From NCBI GenBank assembly GCA_029204225.1, contig CM055097.1, positions 38,061,106 through 38,123,105 on the forward strand: a DNA stretch of 62,000 bases, given 5' to 3'. The notes beneath the pieces are model-generated. The model was not told the DNA's origin. It made no database searches and was given only the letters and a program-made list of their open reading frames with translations. The position numbers and the translations under genes are program-made. Numbering within the stretch: the first letter of the stretch is position 1; each line of letters begins with the position of its first letter. The stretch is from Diphasiastrum complanatum (taxonomy: Eukaryota; Streptophyta; Lycopodiopsida; Lycopodiales; Lycopodiaceae). This document shows positions 45,945 through 56,139 of this stretch, piece after piece.

Positions 45945-46319
45945 GATGGAGGCTTGGTGGAAGGGTGAAGGAACTGATAGTTCTATAGTTGAAGCCTTGG
46001 ACCCTTGTAATGTCGAGCTTTGACTACTACTTGTTCACTTTGTCCTGTAGGCTGACTGTTGTCTTCATCATTTTATTTTTCTGCAGCTCCTTCCTTTGAT
46101 CCATTACTTTTGGATGTCTTCCGGCTTCATAGGAGGGGATTCAACCTTCATTGCTCCATTTTGATCAAGATCAATCTAACTTATCTGTTGCTTAGGTTCC
46201 ATCCTTTCTTCCTCAGCTTGTTTGCTTTATTTCTTTTTGTTGCCTCGCTTGCTTTCTTAGGTCTTCCTTTCTGGCTAACCAATGAGTGTAGGTAGTAGTT
46301 AGTCTATGCAAGGCATTTG

Positions 46320-47673
46320 CAATGATCTATAGCTGCTTCGGTAAGACTATCAGGCTTTGAAAAAACTGGGGATTTCTCAGATGAACAATGGAATGATGGC
46401 AAACAAATAGATGGAAGGTAGAGTGGTGGTGGTGACATCCGTAGATGGTGTGGGCAATAGACATGAGAGTATATGCAGATGCTATGGCAAGAGGGCTGGA
46501 TAAAGAAGGAGATTGATTTCCTAATGCTTGTACTTCCATCTTCTGAAAGATTTTTGTCTAATTCGAGGAATGTCCAGATTGTGATGGGGTGTTCTTCATA
46601 TCCTTGGATGGCTCAAAAATAAAGTCTGGCTATCATTATATGTGCATCTTCTGATTCCAAAGGTTGATTTATGTCTAGCTTTATGGGTGGTAGCCCCTTA
46701 TCCCACTAGCACTCCAAAGCCATGAGAAAGGCTATGGATAAACAATAATCTGCACTTTCTTGGACTACAGTATCTGCACTTCCTCTATAGGCGTATCCAA
46801 ACTTTAGTAGCGCGTCTCGATATTTTACCACAGTTGAGCTTGAGTCAATTCCTGGAATAAAAGACCAATTGATCTGGCACTTGGCTAGTTTTGTTTTCTC
46901 CCAAGGGTCTCTTATCTTAATTGGTGCATAGTAGGGGTCGACCCTTTTCCGGCTTGGTGCCCTTAGGTACTCATGAAGTTGTTCATCATTATAATGATAC
47001 AGTATCACGATCCTCCAGGAGGGTTGTGGACATAAGGCGTTCACGAGGCTGCTGAGCTTTGGATATTCTTCTATAGTTACTTTCTTTGCCCCCCTCGTTC
47101 TCCTTTCTTATAGGTCTTCCAGAATTCATCAGATTCTTTCCGATTGTCGTACTCTCTTTTGATCTTTTCTATGGATTTCTCGGGCAGCTTCCTTGAGGGC
47201 CTTACCAAATAGTTGTCCAAGGCTGTGGCACTCTTCGTATCAGGAATCCTTGGTGTTGAACCCTCAGACTTTGATCCAGTGAAGATATCGCTCTTTTCTT
47301 CTGGAGGGAATGAAGAAAGTCCCATAGTAGACTGCACAATCCCATCAAGTGGACCTTGATCAGAAAAATTAAAATCAAGTGGTGATGGAGACGAAAATAG
47401 TTTACGAGTGGAGGGTAGTGGGTTACTTATGAGGTTATATTGAGTTGTTGGTGAAATGAACTATTTTAGAAAATGGTCATCAATTTTAAGAGGCGATGTA
47501 GGGGGTATGGTGTCAGAAGTGGATGTGGTTGAACAAGTGAATGGAAATGCTGAAGGTTGGTAGGATGAAAATGGTTCAGAAAAATAAGAAGGCGAGGGGG
47601 GCAACTGGGTATAAGTGGAGGAGTCCACGGCAGGTTTGTGGAGAGAGCCACATGTGGAACCTTCATATGGCAT
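46320..47673 (-). pseudogene. Element G middle region, unrecognised ORF pieces
   Basis: Frames 47673-47461, 47337-47077 and 47044-46706 share a strand and may be one protein broken by stops. Phrases are Ser/Pro-rich PPSPSYFSEPFSSYQPSAF, SKSEGSTPRIPDTKSATALD, KIKREYDNRKESDEFWKTYK, WEKTKLAKCQINWSFIPG and KYRDALLKFGYAY. No family recognised. Position between a coiled-coil N-terminus and RT would suit a gag region. Confidence 0.4.
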
Positions 47674-47689
47674 GCCAAAACCAGTGCCT

Positions 47690-48410
47690 CATTGGCTGAT
47701 GGATCGACTTTGCTCATGAGTTCTAGCATCATCATTATGGTCATCTTTCTTTTTGCACTAATATGCATGCGTCGAGTCTACAGGTTGTATTCCATAAGAT
47801 GTCCATTTGTTGCTTTGACAGGAAGTTCCTCGTGGATCTTGTCAATGCTCTCTTTGAGTGCTGACAACTTCTTGTTGCTTTCGTCTTCTAAAACTTGATG
47901 GTTCCTCTTCAAGGCTTCATGTTTATGGGTTAAAGAGATATACTTTTTCATTTTTATCGTTGCTCCTGAAGACGAAACAAGAGCTTTTATATCCTCTGGC
48001 TTGATTGGTTGCTTGACTATTGTCATCACGTCAGTTAGTCTCTTATTTTCCTATGTCATGAGATCTAACCAGTGCTCAAACTGTTCTTGCACCTCTTGGA
48101 GAGACTGGAGCTGATTTGAAAACTGGTTCTGCTCTTCCAATCTCTTGGCCCTTTTGTTCTGCAACTTTTCCATAGCTGTCAGCAACTCTGCGTCTCTTAA
48201 CTGCAGGTCCTGCTTTGTCATTCTGAGCTCATTTGTCTGTTGCGCTAGCTGGTCTACCATCCAATGAAGGTGGTAAGAGCTCTCAGCATGCCACTTCAAG
48301 GATTCTTTGGCTCTTTTGGACAAGCTGTCATAGGCTAGAAGGACGGGAAACTCAGTCAAGAAATGATGGTAAGTAGGAAAGAAAAACTGAGACACTATGG
48401 AACGAGACAA
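47690..48410 (-). pseudogene. Element G N-terminal coiled-coil protein
   Basis: Frame 48410-48051 (QLAQQTNELRMTKQDLQLRD, AMEKLQNKRAKRLEEQNQ) continues after a stop in the same frame into 48029-47778 (HEALKRNHQVLEDESNKKLS, ALKESIDKIHEELPVKA). Leu/Glu/Lys/Gln heptads predict a long coiled coil. No enzymatic motif. It is about 600 bp downstream of the PBS, the place of gag in LTR elements. It resembles the plus-strand coiled-coil relic at 19205-20140 in style; residue-level homology is not established. Confidence 0.5.
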
Positions 48411-49017
48411 TAATGGAACGGCTAGTTGTGTATTTTTATCAGTATTAACGAAGGTGGTGGGGATGGTAGCAACAGGGGTAAGAGGGACAATAACGGCTAA
48501 GAGTGAGATTTGTGAGAATCAGCCAACAAGAAAATCCACAAATAAGTGCAATCAGATCCAAATCCCTGTAAATTCATTGCATTCAAGCACTAAAAGTTCT
48601 GGTTCTAGTCAAACATGATTTCTATAGCCCATTTATGGTCCAAAAACCCCAATTTTTGGTCCAAAATCACTATCTAATCAACTTTTTGACTATTCAAACA
48701 TCATGCAATCACTAGATCCAATCATTAATGACTGTAAAATAGAAAACGTATACATCAGTACCTATGATCGATTTCATGCAAAAAACTTCAATTCTAGGTG
48801 AAAAATTCACTAAAATCATCAAAAATCCCTTGATTTCCACCAAAAACTATGAAGAAAATCCATAATTATGATCTTTAGGTTGAAAGTACACCAAATTTAG
48901 AGAAGCCACCTACTTGGAGATCAATTCCACCACTTGGAAGTAACATGCAAGGAGAAATCCACAAAAACTGAGAAAATACAAAAACTAGCTCCACCTTCCG
49001 ATTGATGCAAATCCATA

Positions 49018-49029
49018 GCTCTGATACCA
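49018..49029 (-). promoter_or_regulatory. Primer-binding site of element G
   Basis: Plus strand GCTCTGATACCA, one base before the LTR start at 49031. Confidence 0.75.
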
Positions 49030-49030
49030 T

Positions 49031-49519
49031 TGTAATGATCACCTTATGAAGATCTAACTAGATCCTGTTGCAAAGCAACCAAAAGGACACATGTGGAGCA
49101 AAACCACCCATCCAAACCTAGATCCCTCTTGGAGTTTCCTGCTGGACCTAGGCCCCAAGCCATAGTGAAGAACACAAGAGAGAAGAGGAGAAATTGGCTC
49201 AAGAATCTGAATTCACCATAGGAGGATGGGGGAGTTTCCAATGGACATGTTCTCCTCAAGAAAGAGAGAATATTTCCCCTAGGATCCCCATGCAACATAT
49301 ATTGAGCTGTTGACCTCCTATTCTTGCATTAAAGCAGCCTTCACCATGCATGTGCTCCTATGTCCAATTATAGGTCTAGGCCCTCATATGATTATTAATT
49401 ACTTGATACGACCATGTCCGAAATGACGTCGCATAACTAATAATCACATACATCTAGAGTGACCGGCTTTCCACGTCAGGAACTGATCCGATTCTCTTAT
49501 ATAGGACATGGACATAACA
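49031..49519 (-). repeat. 5' LTR of element G (outer border approximate)
   Basis: TGTAATGATCACC at the inner edge and ...GACATAACA at the proposed outer edge. The outer edge is a guess, based only on a CA end, because there is no partner LTR in the window. Confidence 0.5.
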
Positions 49520-49869
49520 ATGATTCTTATATTTTTTGAGTTGTATGTTGTAGATATACTCCCGTATTTTTCAATGATTAAGTATGGTTTTGGAATCCTA
49601 TAAATTATGATTGACAAATCATAAGATTATAAATGTTTATGATTGACAGATTATAAACTGATACTTAAAGATCATTTGAAAATTATGTGAAGATTCTTAA
49701 GATAATGAGTAATTCTTGATCAATTGGGTGAGTCAAGGATTTAGATCTGTTGTTTGAACTCTAAATTCTTTTACTCCAATGCATACTTGAGATTGTATGG
49801 ATCTCAAAGGCCTTTCCATTAAGTAATTGTTTACTTATGAGGAATTGCTTTCTTTACAAATTGTAGCAT
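49520..49869. other. Spacer, nothing recognised
   Basis: AT-rich sequence between G and X copy 2. Two copies of an ATTATAAA/GATTGACA phrase occur near 49610-49660. Confidence 0.4.
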
Positions 49870-50346
49870 TAGAGAAACTTAGAGCCCGAAGAGGGCCTTT
49901 GAAAAAGATGTTTTTTTTATTTTTTTTCTTATTTTCATTGCCATGTGGACCAATTGACACCTTGAAATCGGGGTTCTACATAACGTAGAATTTTCCAAAT
50001 ATAAAAAAAATAAAAACTTCTAAAATATATTGTTGTTTCGTCGGGCAGCATGTTGAAATGCTATTAGTTGATGAGGCCTGCCCTTCCAGCTCATCACTGC
50101 CCGAAGAGACTCAAAAATATTGAAAATATATATGATAGATGGTTGAGATGAGAAAATCGATGTACCATTAATGTATATGCATTGTCAAATCATGGTTAAC
50201 AAAGTTAACCAAAGTTAATTTGTGGCGCCAAATAGATCAGTGTTTCAAATTTTCACCAACACATTTTCTCATATTCATCGCTTTTTGTCTACGCAAATTT
50301 TCAGATTCATAGTTCATTGTTTCATATTTTTGCATGCAAATTACGA

Positions 50347-51700
50347 ATGGCGCCATCAAGGAAGCCGTGCTCCTCAATCAACTCTATGCTTCTATTCAAT
50401 GAGACAGATGATAATGGATTATGGGTGCCAAGAAAATATTCAAAAAACTCTTGGGTTTTGATGCATCCATCATCAAGAGGAGTATTTCGAAAATGGAAAA
50501 GGTCAAAACTATCATTTTGATCTTATTGGAAGGCCAGAATTTTGGATTTCAGAACATCATCAGGAGGAAAATCTATTTTTTAAATTCTAGTCCAACATGT
50601 ATATATGCATTCAGAGATAAATGTGCAAGGATTCAACCGTCAGGATCACTGTGAGTATTGATATTTTTGATACTTTGATTTTTGTCATTCATAAATATCT
50701 AATAGTAAACTTGCCAATATGATCATTTTTCTCTTGCAAATTTATATCCATCCAACATAAATGAATAGGAGCCGAGTGGATCTTTAGCAAGTGTGTTAGA
50801 TGTTATTCACACTGATATTGGACAGTTGCAATATCGAGGCATGCAAAAGATCTAGCTGATAGTGAGATTTTTTTTTATGAATCAATGTACATTCCTGATA
50901 CAGAAAGAAATTTTGGACAAATAGTATCAATTCCATTACCTAGTTCTAAAAGTGATGAATGGATTGCACCAGATGCTACAGTTTCAGGATCATTTCGTTG
51001 CAAGATATATAATGATGTAAAAAATTTATAATAAATGAGCACGGGATTAAAAAACAGTCAGATTGAGTTGGTCTATTTCCTTGAATATATTTGTGGATTT
51101 CTTTTCAAGTGTTAATGTACACAAAACCCCAACGATGTTTGTATGCAAAAATTTATGAGATAGTTTATTATCTGAACTTATGGATGAAGGCTAGGACAAA
51201 AGATCAGATGGAAAAATAGAATGCAAAATTAAAATGTCTTCCATGTGCTTCCGTTCTCAAATTGAAAAACAAATGTTGAGCTTATGCTTCAATTATCAAA
51301 GATGGAAAAAAAAATAAAGGTAAATGGGTGCCACTCGATCAAGACTTGGAAGCCAGTGGACATTCAAAATAAAAAAATATTGAAACTATATACAATGATG
51401 TCGTTTTGATGTGTGTTGAGGTGGAAGAAGATTGGAGTCTAAACTACATAAGGCGAAAACTATTGCTCCTACAAGATAATGTACTTTCAGACTTCAGATT
51501 TATTTTCATTGGTAAACTCGTAAGTAGCTATAAAAGCTCAATCTTTTATGAATAGTTTCAATCAACACTTTCTAATACAATCTCTGTACTAATTGTAACT
51601 AACTTTGTATTAGTTTTGTGCAGGTACGTAAAAGACATGAGCTCGATATGAAATGCAGAGATATTGGCAAAACAATCCAACTTATGGAAGAACATTGAGA
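50347..51700 (+). pseudogene. X left gene, copy 2
   Basis: Start ATG 50347 (MAPSRKPCSSINSMLLFNET), then DDNGLWVPRKYSKNSWVLMH and PSSRGVF; near the exon end VQHVYMHSEINV. The donor GTGAGT at 50651 matches the position of the copy 1 intron. The acceptor has decayed to TTGCAA (50739). Exon 2 has LDVIHTDIGQLQYRG, EIFFYESMYIPDTE, IEKQMLSLCFNYQRWKK and ends at a GTAAGT donor (51520). Exon 3 begins after TTTGTGCAG (51623) as RKRHELDMK. Several stops and frameshifts. Similarity to copy 1 covers all exons. Function unknown. Confidence 0.6.
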
Positions 51701-51889
51701 TTCACTATCAACAAATACATGCCAATCATCATGTCTTTTTATCAATATAGAAAATTGCATTCTAGTATTACACTCTGGACACAACCTGATTGTAAGAATC
51801 TATATTGATGTCAATAAACAAAACCCATAAACGGGTTGTTTACATGTACTAAAATGATTGTAACTTTTTTTTTTATGTATCTCTATTTA

Positions 51890-52715
51890 CAAATAGATCT
51901 CTATTCAATCAATTTTTCTATATTTTCTTTATCAGAATTACGAACTGATAAGGGAACAGCTCCTTCTATAATCTCGCCCTCCTCTGTTTCGGGAAGGGCC
52001 TCAATGCCTTTTAAGACAAGTGGACTCTCTGCTATAATATTGTCTTCCTCTGTATTAGGAAGGACTTTTATTTTTTTTATCATATAAAATAAGATCTGCA
52101 TCTTGAGCAACCTGAAAGGCTGTTAAGACAGGAGCAGCTTTCTTTTGAGGGCCCTCGATCCCAGGTGCAACACTTATACCGTACTGGGCATAGGTTCTGA
52201 TCAATTCTTGCCGAAATCTATAAACATCATCAGGAGTATACGACTCAAGAGTGAATTGTCATTACAAAACACGAGAATTAACAAATTACAAACAATGATA
52301 GTAAAAAAATATGAATCGGAAGGAAAGGAACTACAAATGAATAGAATATTACCTTTTCAATATCTACATCCACTTGCAAATTATACCACTCAAAAAATAA
52401 CTTCGTATTGTACAGGATGAACCATGCACAACTAAAAACGTCATTTTGCTATATACACTACATATATAGAACGAAAATTAGTAATATTATGATAGAAATT
52501 TTATTTATGCTATGATGATAGATTTGAATTAAAAAAAAATATACATGCATGTCAGAGATAAATTGAATATACCTTGAGAGATCTAATGGTTATCTCTCCA
52601 ATTGAAGTTGTCGTTGTCGGTATTTTTCGAACGGCATCATGAAGTAGAGAATCATATTCTCTATGTGTATTTGTAGCTGAGTTTAATTTTACACATAGAT
52701 CAAGTTCATTTTCAG
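51890..52715 (-). pseudogene. X right gene, copy 2, 3' part only
   Basis: Exon about 52715-52573 reads ATNTHREYDSLLHDAVRKIP then TTTTSIGEITIRSLK, with a GT donor. It aligns with copy 1 FLSSTHAEMDMMYNKMLPFC..IG. An intron follows (52572-52458). The next exon has FILYNTKLFFEWYNLQVDVD, aligning with copy 1 FPSAIYFLEWYIMQSK. A last exon (about 52262-51901) reads ESYTPDDVYRFRQELIRTY and APGIEGPQKKAAPVLTA. This is the C-terminal side of the Ulp1/C48-like segment. The HW motif and the H3-like domain would lie upstream and are cut off. Its end faces the left gene's end, as in copy 1. Confidence 0.5.
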
Positions 52716-53245
52716 GTAGGAATTATCTTAGGAAGGCTTCTTCAAAAGCTCTCCATGACTGGGGAGTATGCCCAGTCTCCTGGAGATTTAACCACCACTT
52801 ATAGGCCATAGGCCCTAAGGAAAGACTGGCCTCAATAGCTTGCAAATGGTTAGGGGTCTGTTTAAGAGCATGAATGTTCTTCCATTTGTTGAGGAAGGTT
52901 TGTAGAATATCTGCATTTCTATCCTTCTCTTCCCCATAAAAGTAGGAGGCTTTAAATCTTTAAAGACACTGGGCTGAGACCGTAAAGTCTCACCCAAAAC
53001 TGATGGAAGTGGAGAAGGGGATAGCTGAGGAGTGGAGGGAAGGCTTCCTTTTGCGGAACTGAAAATTAAACTCTTGAGTTTAGTGAATGAGTCATCCACA
53101 CTGGACTTGAAATTGGCTAATGCCAACTTCAGTTCTGTTCTTCCATTTCCATGGGTTCTTTCCTTTTACTATAAGCCAAGGCTTCTGTTTCAAGTTCGTT
53201 GAAGCCTCTCTCCAGGGGTTGATTAGGTTCCTGAGGAGTGGTCAT
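52716..53245 (-). pseudogene. Ty3/gypsy gag relic H
   Basis: The start at 53245 (MTTPQEPNQPLERGFNELET) lies about 890 bp from the PBS. The frame shifts near 53130 to ANFKSSVDDSFTKLKSLIF and SVFKDLKPPTFMGK, then again near 52935 to ADILQTFLNKWKNIHALKQT, LGPMAYKWWLNLQETG and SWRAFEEAFLR. The PxFxGK..D....FL..W pattern followed by A..WW.NL and W..F...F is the Ty3/gypsy gag (retrotrans_gag) signature. It is joined at its left to X copy 2, with no zinc knuckle or pol. Confidence 0.75.
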
Positions 53246-54135
53246 CTTCGAAACTGAAAGAATAAAACCTTAACTTCTGATGAAAAAAAGTCAAAAAGAC
53301 TAATTTACAACTGTACAAGGGAAAGGAAAGATGACTTAGCTATTTCTGAGGACAATACTTCCAAAGAAACTACAAAGAGGAACCCTCTTAGCTCTTTTAC
53401 CCAAGATTTCAGACCTACTGTCCCGGAAAATCCTAGCTTGAAGCTCCAAAACGACATCAGAATTTCTGGTTCCTTGAGTATAGTAGCTTGCTGATCTGAT
53501 TACAGCTGTGAGGCTCCAAAAAATCGAGTAAAAACTGGAAAATTGCAGAAGAAAATCTGGAAATTTGATGTCCCTGCCCTCGCTGGTTGGACGACAACCT
53601 GTGTGGCCCAAATTTCTGAAATTTAAGGCCCAATACTCGTTGAAATTTCTGATTTAACCTCAATTGGTAGGTCGCTGGTCTGTGGCAAAATAGTTTGAAG
53701 TTCAAACTAATGAGAAATCCCAAAAATCAAGGATGAAAATTCACTTTTTCACCTCCTTATCAAGCGTTGACCCTGCTATTCTATTTTTGATTAGAACTTA
53801 CTCTAATCTACTCAGAACTTGCTACCAATTTCAGATCTGAGGACTAGCAACACAACGATGGATCTGCCCATCCTTTTCCCTTGAAGTTTTGCTCAGATGA
53901 CTCAGAATTATACTGAAATTGCATTGTCAGATAGCTGTCTCTACAACGATGGATCTGTCTCAGAAATCTAACTCATATTCCAACTATAAGGAAGATGATT
54001 CAATGGAGATTTTTGTAGTGGAAAGCTACTCCTCCAGCGCTGGATCTGTCTCCCTTATTTACCAAAGTTTTTAAGAGATTCTGAGCACTCTCTCTAGTTT
54101 CTCCCTGCTGCTACTTAGCTCCCAAAGATGGAGAT
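53246..54135 (-). other. Leader of element H
   Basis: Non-coding between gag and PBS. AACGATGGATCTG recurs at about 53855 and 53945. Minus-strand frames 53336-53611 and 53457-53723 have no motif. Confidence 0.5.
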
Positions 54136-54355
54136 GGCTCTGATACCAGTGTAATAGATCCTAACACCATAGTAGGGCAAACATTAACTGATCCACCCAA
54201 CCTTGCCGACTCTATGATATAGAGTAAGCCCCTCCTAGCCCAGTGTGAGGACTGGTAGCATGCAACTGCCAAGTGTCGGGAGTAGGCAAAGTTGGGTGGA
54301 TCAGTTAGTGTTTGCCCTACTATGGTGTTAGGATCTATTACACTGGTATCAGACC
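54136..54355. repeat. Palindromic LTR with a primer-binding site at each end
   Basis: LTR-like 54150-54342 (TGTAATAGATCC to GGATCTATTACA, 193 bp). Its outer ~63 bp are near-perfect inverted repeats. Immediately outside, each separated by one base, are GGCTCTGATACCA at the left (54136-54148) and TGGTATCAGACC at the right (54344-54355), so the symmetry includes the PBS. The left PBS serves minus-strand element H. A diverged relative lies at 17032-17378. Confidence 0.8.
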
Positions 54356-54383
54356 TATCTGTGTTCTCTAGGGTTTGACACTG

Positions 54384-54399
54384 GTTACGAGCTCGTAAC
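54384..54399. repeat. 16-bp perfect palindrome
   Basis: GTTACGAGCTCGTAAC reads the same on both strands. The corresponding place in the 17-kb copy (17032) is GTTACGAGCTTGTGAC, no longer a palindrome. Function unknown. Confidence 0.85.
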
Positions 54400-54597
54400 A
54401 GTAGTTATCTCCATCGAGTTTGTCAATGAGAGATGAACTAGATGATGGATCCATTCTGGTTGAACTGGATCGTTGGTAGAAACAACGACTGTTGAAATAC
54501 TGTTGGTTGTGCGTTTGCTAGAAAGACGTCTTGATAGAAACAATATTGATAATCCATAGTAGAAATGCAGATTACTGAAATGCCCGCTCTAATACCA
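54400..54597 (-). other. Leader-like remnant with minus-strand PBS
   Basis: A minus-strand PBS-like GCTCTAATACCA (54586-54597) abuts the LTR start at 54598. From it a 40-codon frame (ATG at 54557, MDYQYCFYQDVFLANAQPTV) runs to 54438. It looks like the start of a minus-strand element cut short by the palindromic LTR unit. No gag motif is certain. Confidence 0.4.
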
Positions 54598-55606
54598 TGT
54601 CGTAAAATACCGCAGGTGCGAGCAGCAGTGGAAGCTTGATGCTTATAGCGCGACGTGTAGGAACAGAAACGCAATAGTTAGCAGCAGAAGTATTCAACAA
54701 TATGTACAATGGCTTGAAGTAATAACTTCAGCTTGCTGAACGTGATAACGTTGGCTACAGAAAACTCTGATTAAAAGAGAAATTCAATTAACTCAACTAA
54801 CACTTACATAGCCTGATTAAGCAAATATACAGATTTACAAGTGTCCACAAAAATGATGAAAGTGCCTTAAACTAAAGGCAGCAAAAATGCCGAAGGTGCC
54901 TTAGACTAAAGGCAACAAAAAAACTGAAAGAGCCGAAGGTGCCTTTAAATGTTTTCTAAGGCATCCTGGCCACTTTGTCGCATTTTTCGCGAAGGGACGA
55001 AAAAGGTGAAAAAAGCAAAGGTGCCTTAAGAATGGTTTCTAAGGCATTCTGGCCACTTGGCCACTGTGTCACTTTTCTCGCTAAGGTGCGAAAAAGGCTA
55101 AGGTGCCTAAAAATGGTTAAGGCAAAAAAATCTTAAATGGAAAAAATGTGAAGGTCCGAAAACATGTAGTCGGCCTTCGGTTTTCTAGGATGCTCATTCT
55201 GTCTGACTCTCTTGTTGCTCAATCTGGTAGTATGCTCTTAGCGAATTATTATTAGTCTAGCTATTGACGACTAATATTTAGTCTTGTCTTTTGAGACTAA
55301 TTCGCGATTGATTATCGGTCGAGCTCAGTCTAGCTCTTCGCAAATCATTCATGACTAATAATTTGTCTAGTTGTTCACGACAAATTATTCTTCTGATGTT
55401 TTGTTGATATTTGGCTACGTAATTAGATCGACCGTGACTGTTCGTTTCTGATAGGCGTAGTCATGCTTAGGGAAAGAGTAATATAGCTTACTTCGTTGCG
55501 TACGAACACTTTCTGTTCGAGTTCGTTTCTCGTTCAAGTTTCAAGTTCGTTTTCTTTTCGAGCTATTTTTAGTTTCTCACACTCACACACCCTCTTTCCT
55601 CCAACA
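54598..55606 (+). repeat. LTR of copia J
   Basis: TGTCGTAAAATACC to CCTCCAACA, about 1.0 kb, ending at a PBS. Inside (about 54860-55110) are several diverged direct repeats built on AAGGTGCCTTA, TTTCTAAGGCAT.CTGGCCACTT and CGAAAAAGG. The left border is inferred from the minus-strand PBS-like site beside it. Confidence 0.6.
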
Positions 55607-55619
55607 TGGTATCAGAGCT
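55607..55619 (+). promoter_or_regulatory. Primer-binding site of copia J
   Basis: TGGTATCAGAGCT directly after the LTR. Confidence 0.85.
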
Positions 55620-55755
55620 ATTTTCGTAGCCTGATAAGCTTCCACAGTACAAGACTCTACTAGTCGATAGAGTAATTGTCTTCTTGTTCTCAGTACCAGA
55701 TTTTCATACTAAAGTCACTGATAGTTTTTCCTATCACTTAGACTAATCTTCCAAC

Positions 55756-55888
55756 ATGGATTCTCAAGGGAAAGCCAGTCCCATCATGGACAAGCTTGAT
55801 GGAGCCTATTACCATCTGTGGAAATATAAGATGAAAACTCTACTAATGGCTAAAAAATTGTATGACGTTGTTACAAGTGCAGAAGAGA
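55756..55888 (+). pseudogene. Copia J gag start, truncated
   Basis: MDSQGKASPIMDKLDGAYYH then LWKYKMKTLLMAKKLYDVV, the standard copia gag opening (the x-LDG-x-NYxxWKxxMK pattern) 137 bp after the PBS. The match ends near 55888, where the 3' LTR of element I begins; the open frame runs on to 55980 only by chance. Confidence 0.8.
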
Positions 55889-56139
55889 TGTCAACAATCA
55901 GATATGCAACATCAAGCATTCACCACAAGAAGGCGGAAGAAGAACACGCACAATCACACTATCACTCTATATCATACTGAATGTCAAATGTACAAACATA
56001 CCTTGAACCCCTGATAGAGAGAGAAGATCTACGAGTAGACTAATAGGCTACCCTACGGCTAATGACAGCTGGTCACGGCTGTCAACATCAATGTACCTCG
56101 TAAAACAATAACAATGAAGTTTATCATTGATTTCTAACA
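55889..56139 (-). repeat. 3' LTR of copia I (outer border approximate)
   Basis: The inner edge ...TTTCTAACA is followed by CTCTCCCTCAATG, a polypurine tract on the minus strand. The outer edge TGTCAACAATC at 55889 is where the gag of J stops. About 251 bp. No second LTR is present. Confidence 0.6.

Larger units (their letters stand above)
45493..49519 (-). mobile_element. LTR retroelement G with coiled-coil ORFs, 3'-truncated
   Basis: The minus-strand element has a PBS at 49018-49029 and a 5' LTR to its right (49031 to about 49519). Coding pieces run leftwards: a coiled-coil protein first, basic and Ser/Pro-rich segments next, then a short Ty3/gypsy RT fragment. The left (3') end has no matching LTR. 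The presence of gypsy-type RT suggests Ty3/gypsy, but most of pol is missing, so it may be a non-autonomous derivative. Confidence 0.6.
49870..52715. mobile_element. Candidate two-gene repeat X, copy 2, truncated
   Basis: Same order as copy 1: left gene plus strand, right gene minus strand, tail to tail, here with about 200 bp between them. The left edge shares GGGCC..TTTG and CCATGTGG..CCAAT phrases with copy 1. The right side runs out near 52715, where gypsy gag of element H begins, so the histone H3-like start of the right gene is missing in this copy. Confidence 0.5.

Noticed and set aside
53336-53723. Minus-strand frames in the leader of H
   Set aside because: They lie between PBS and gag, overlap each other in different frames and show no motif.
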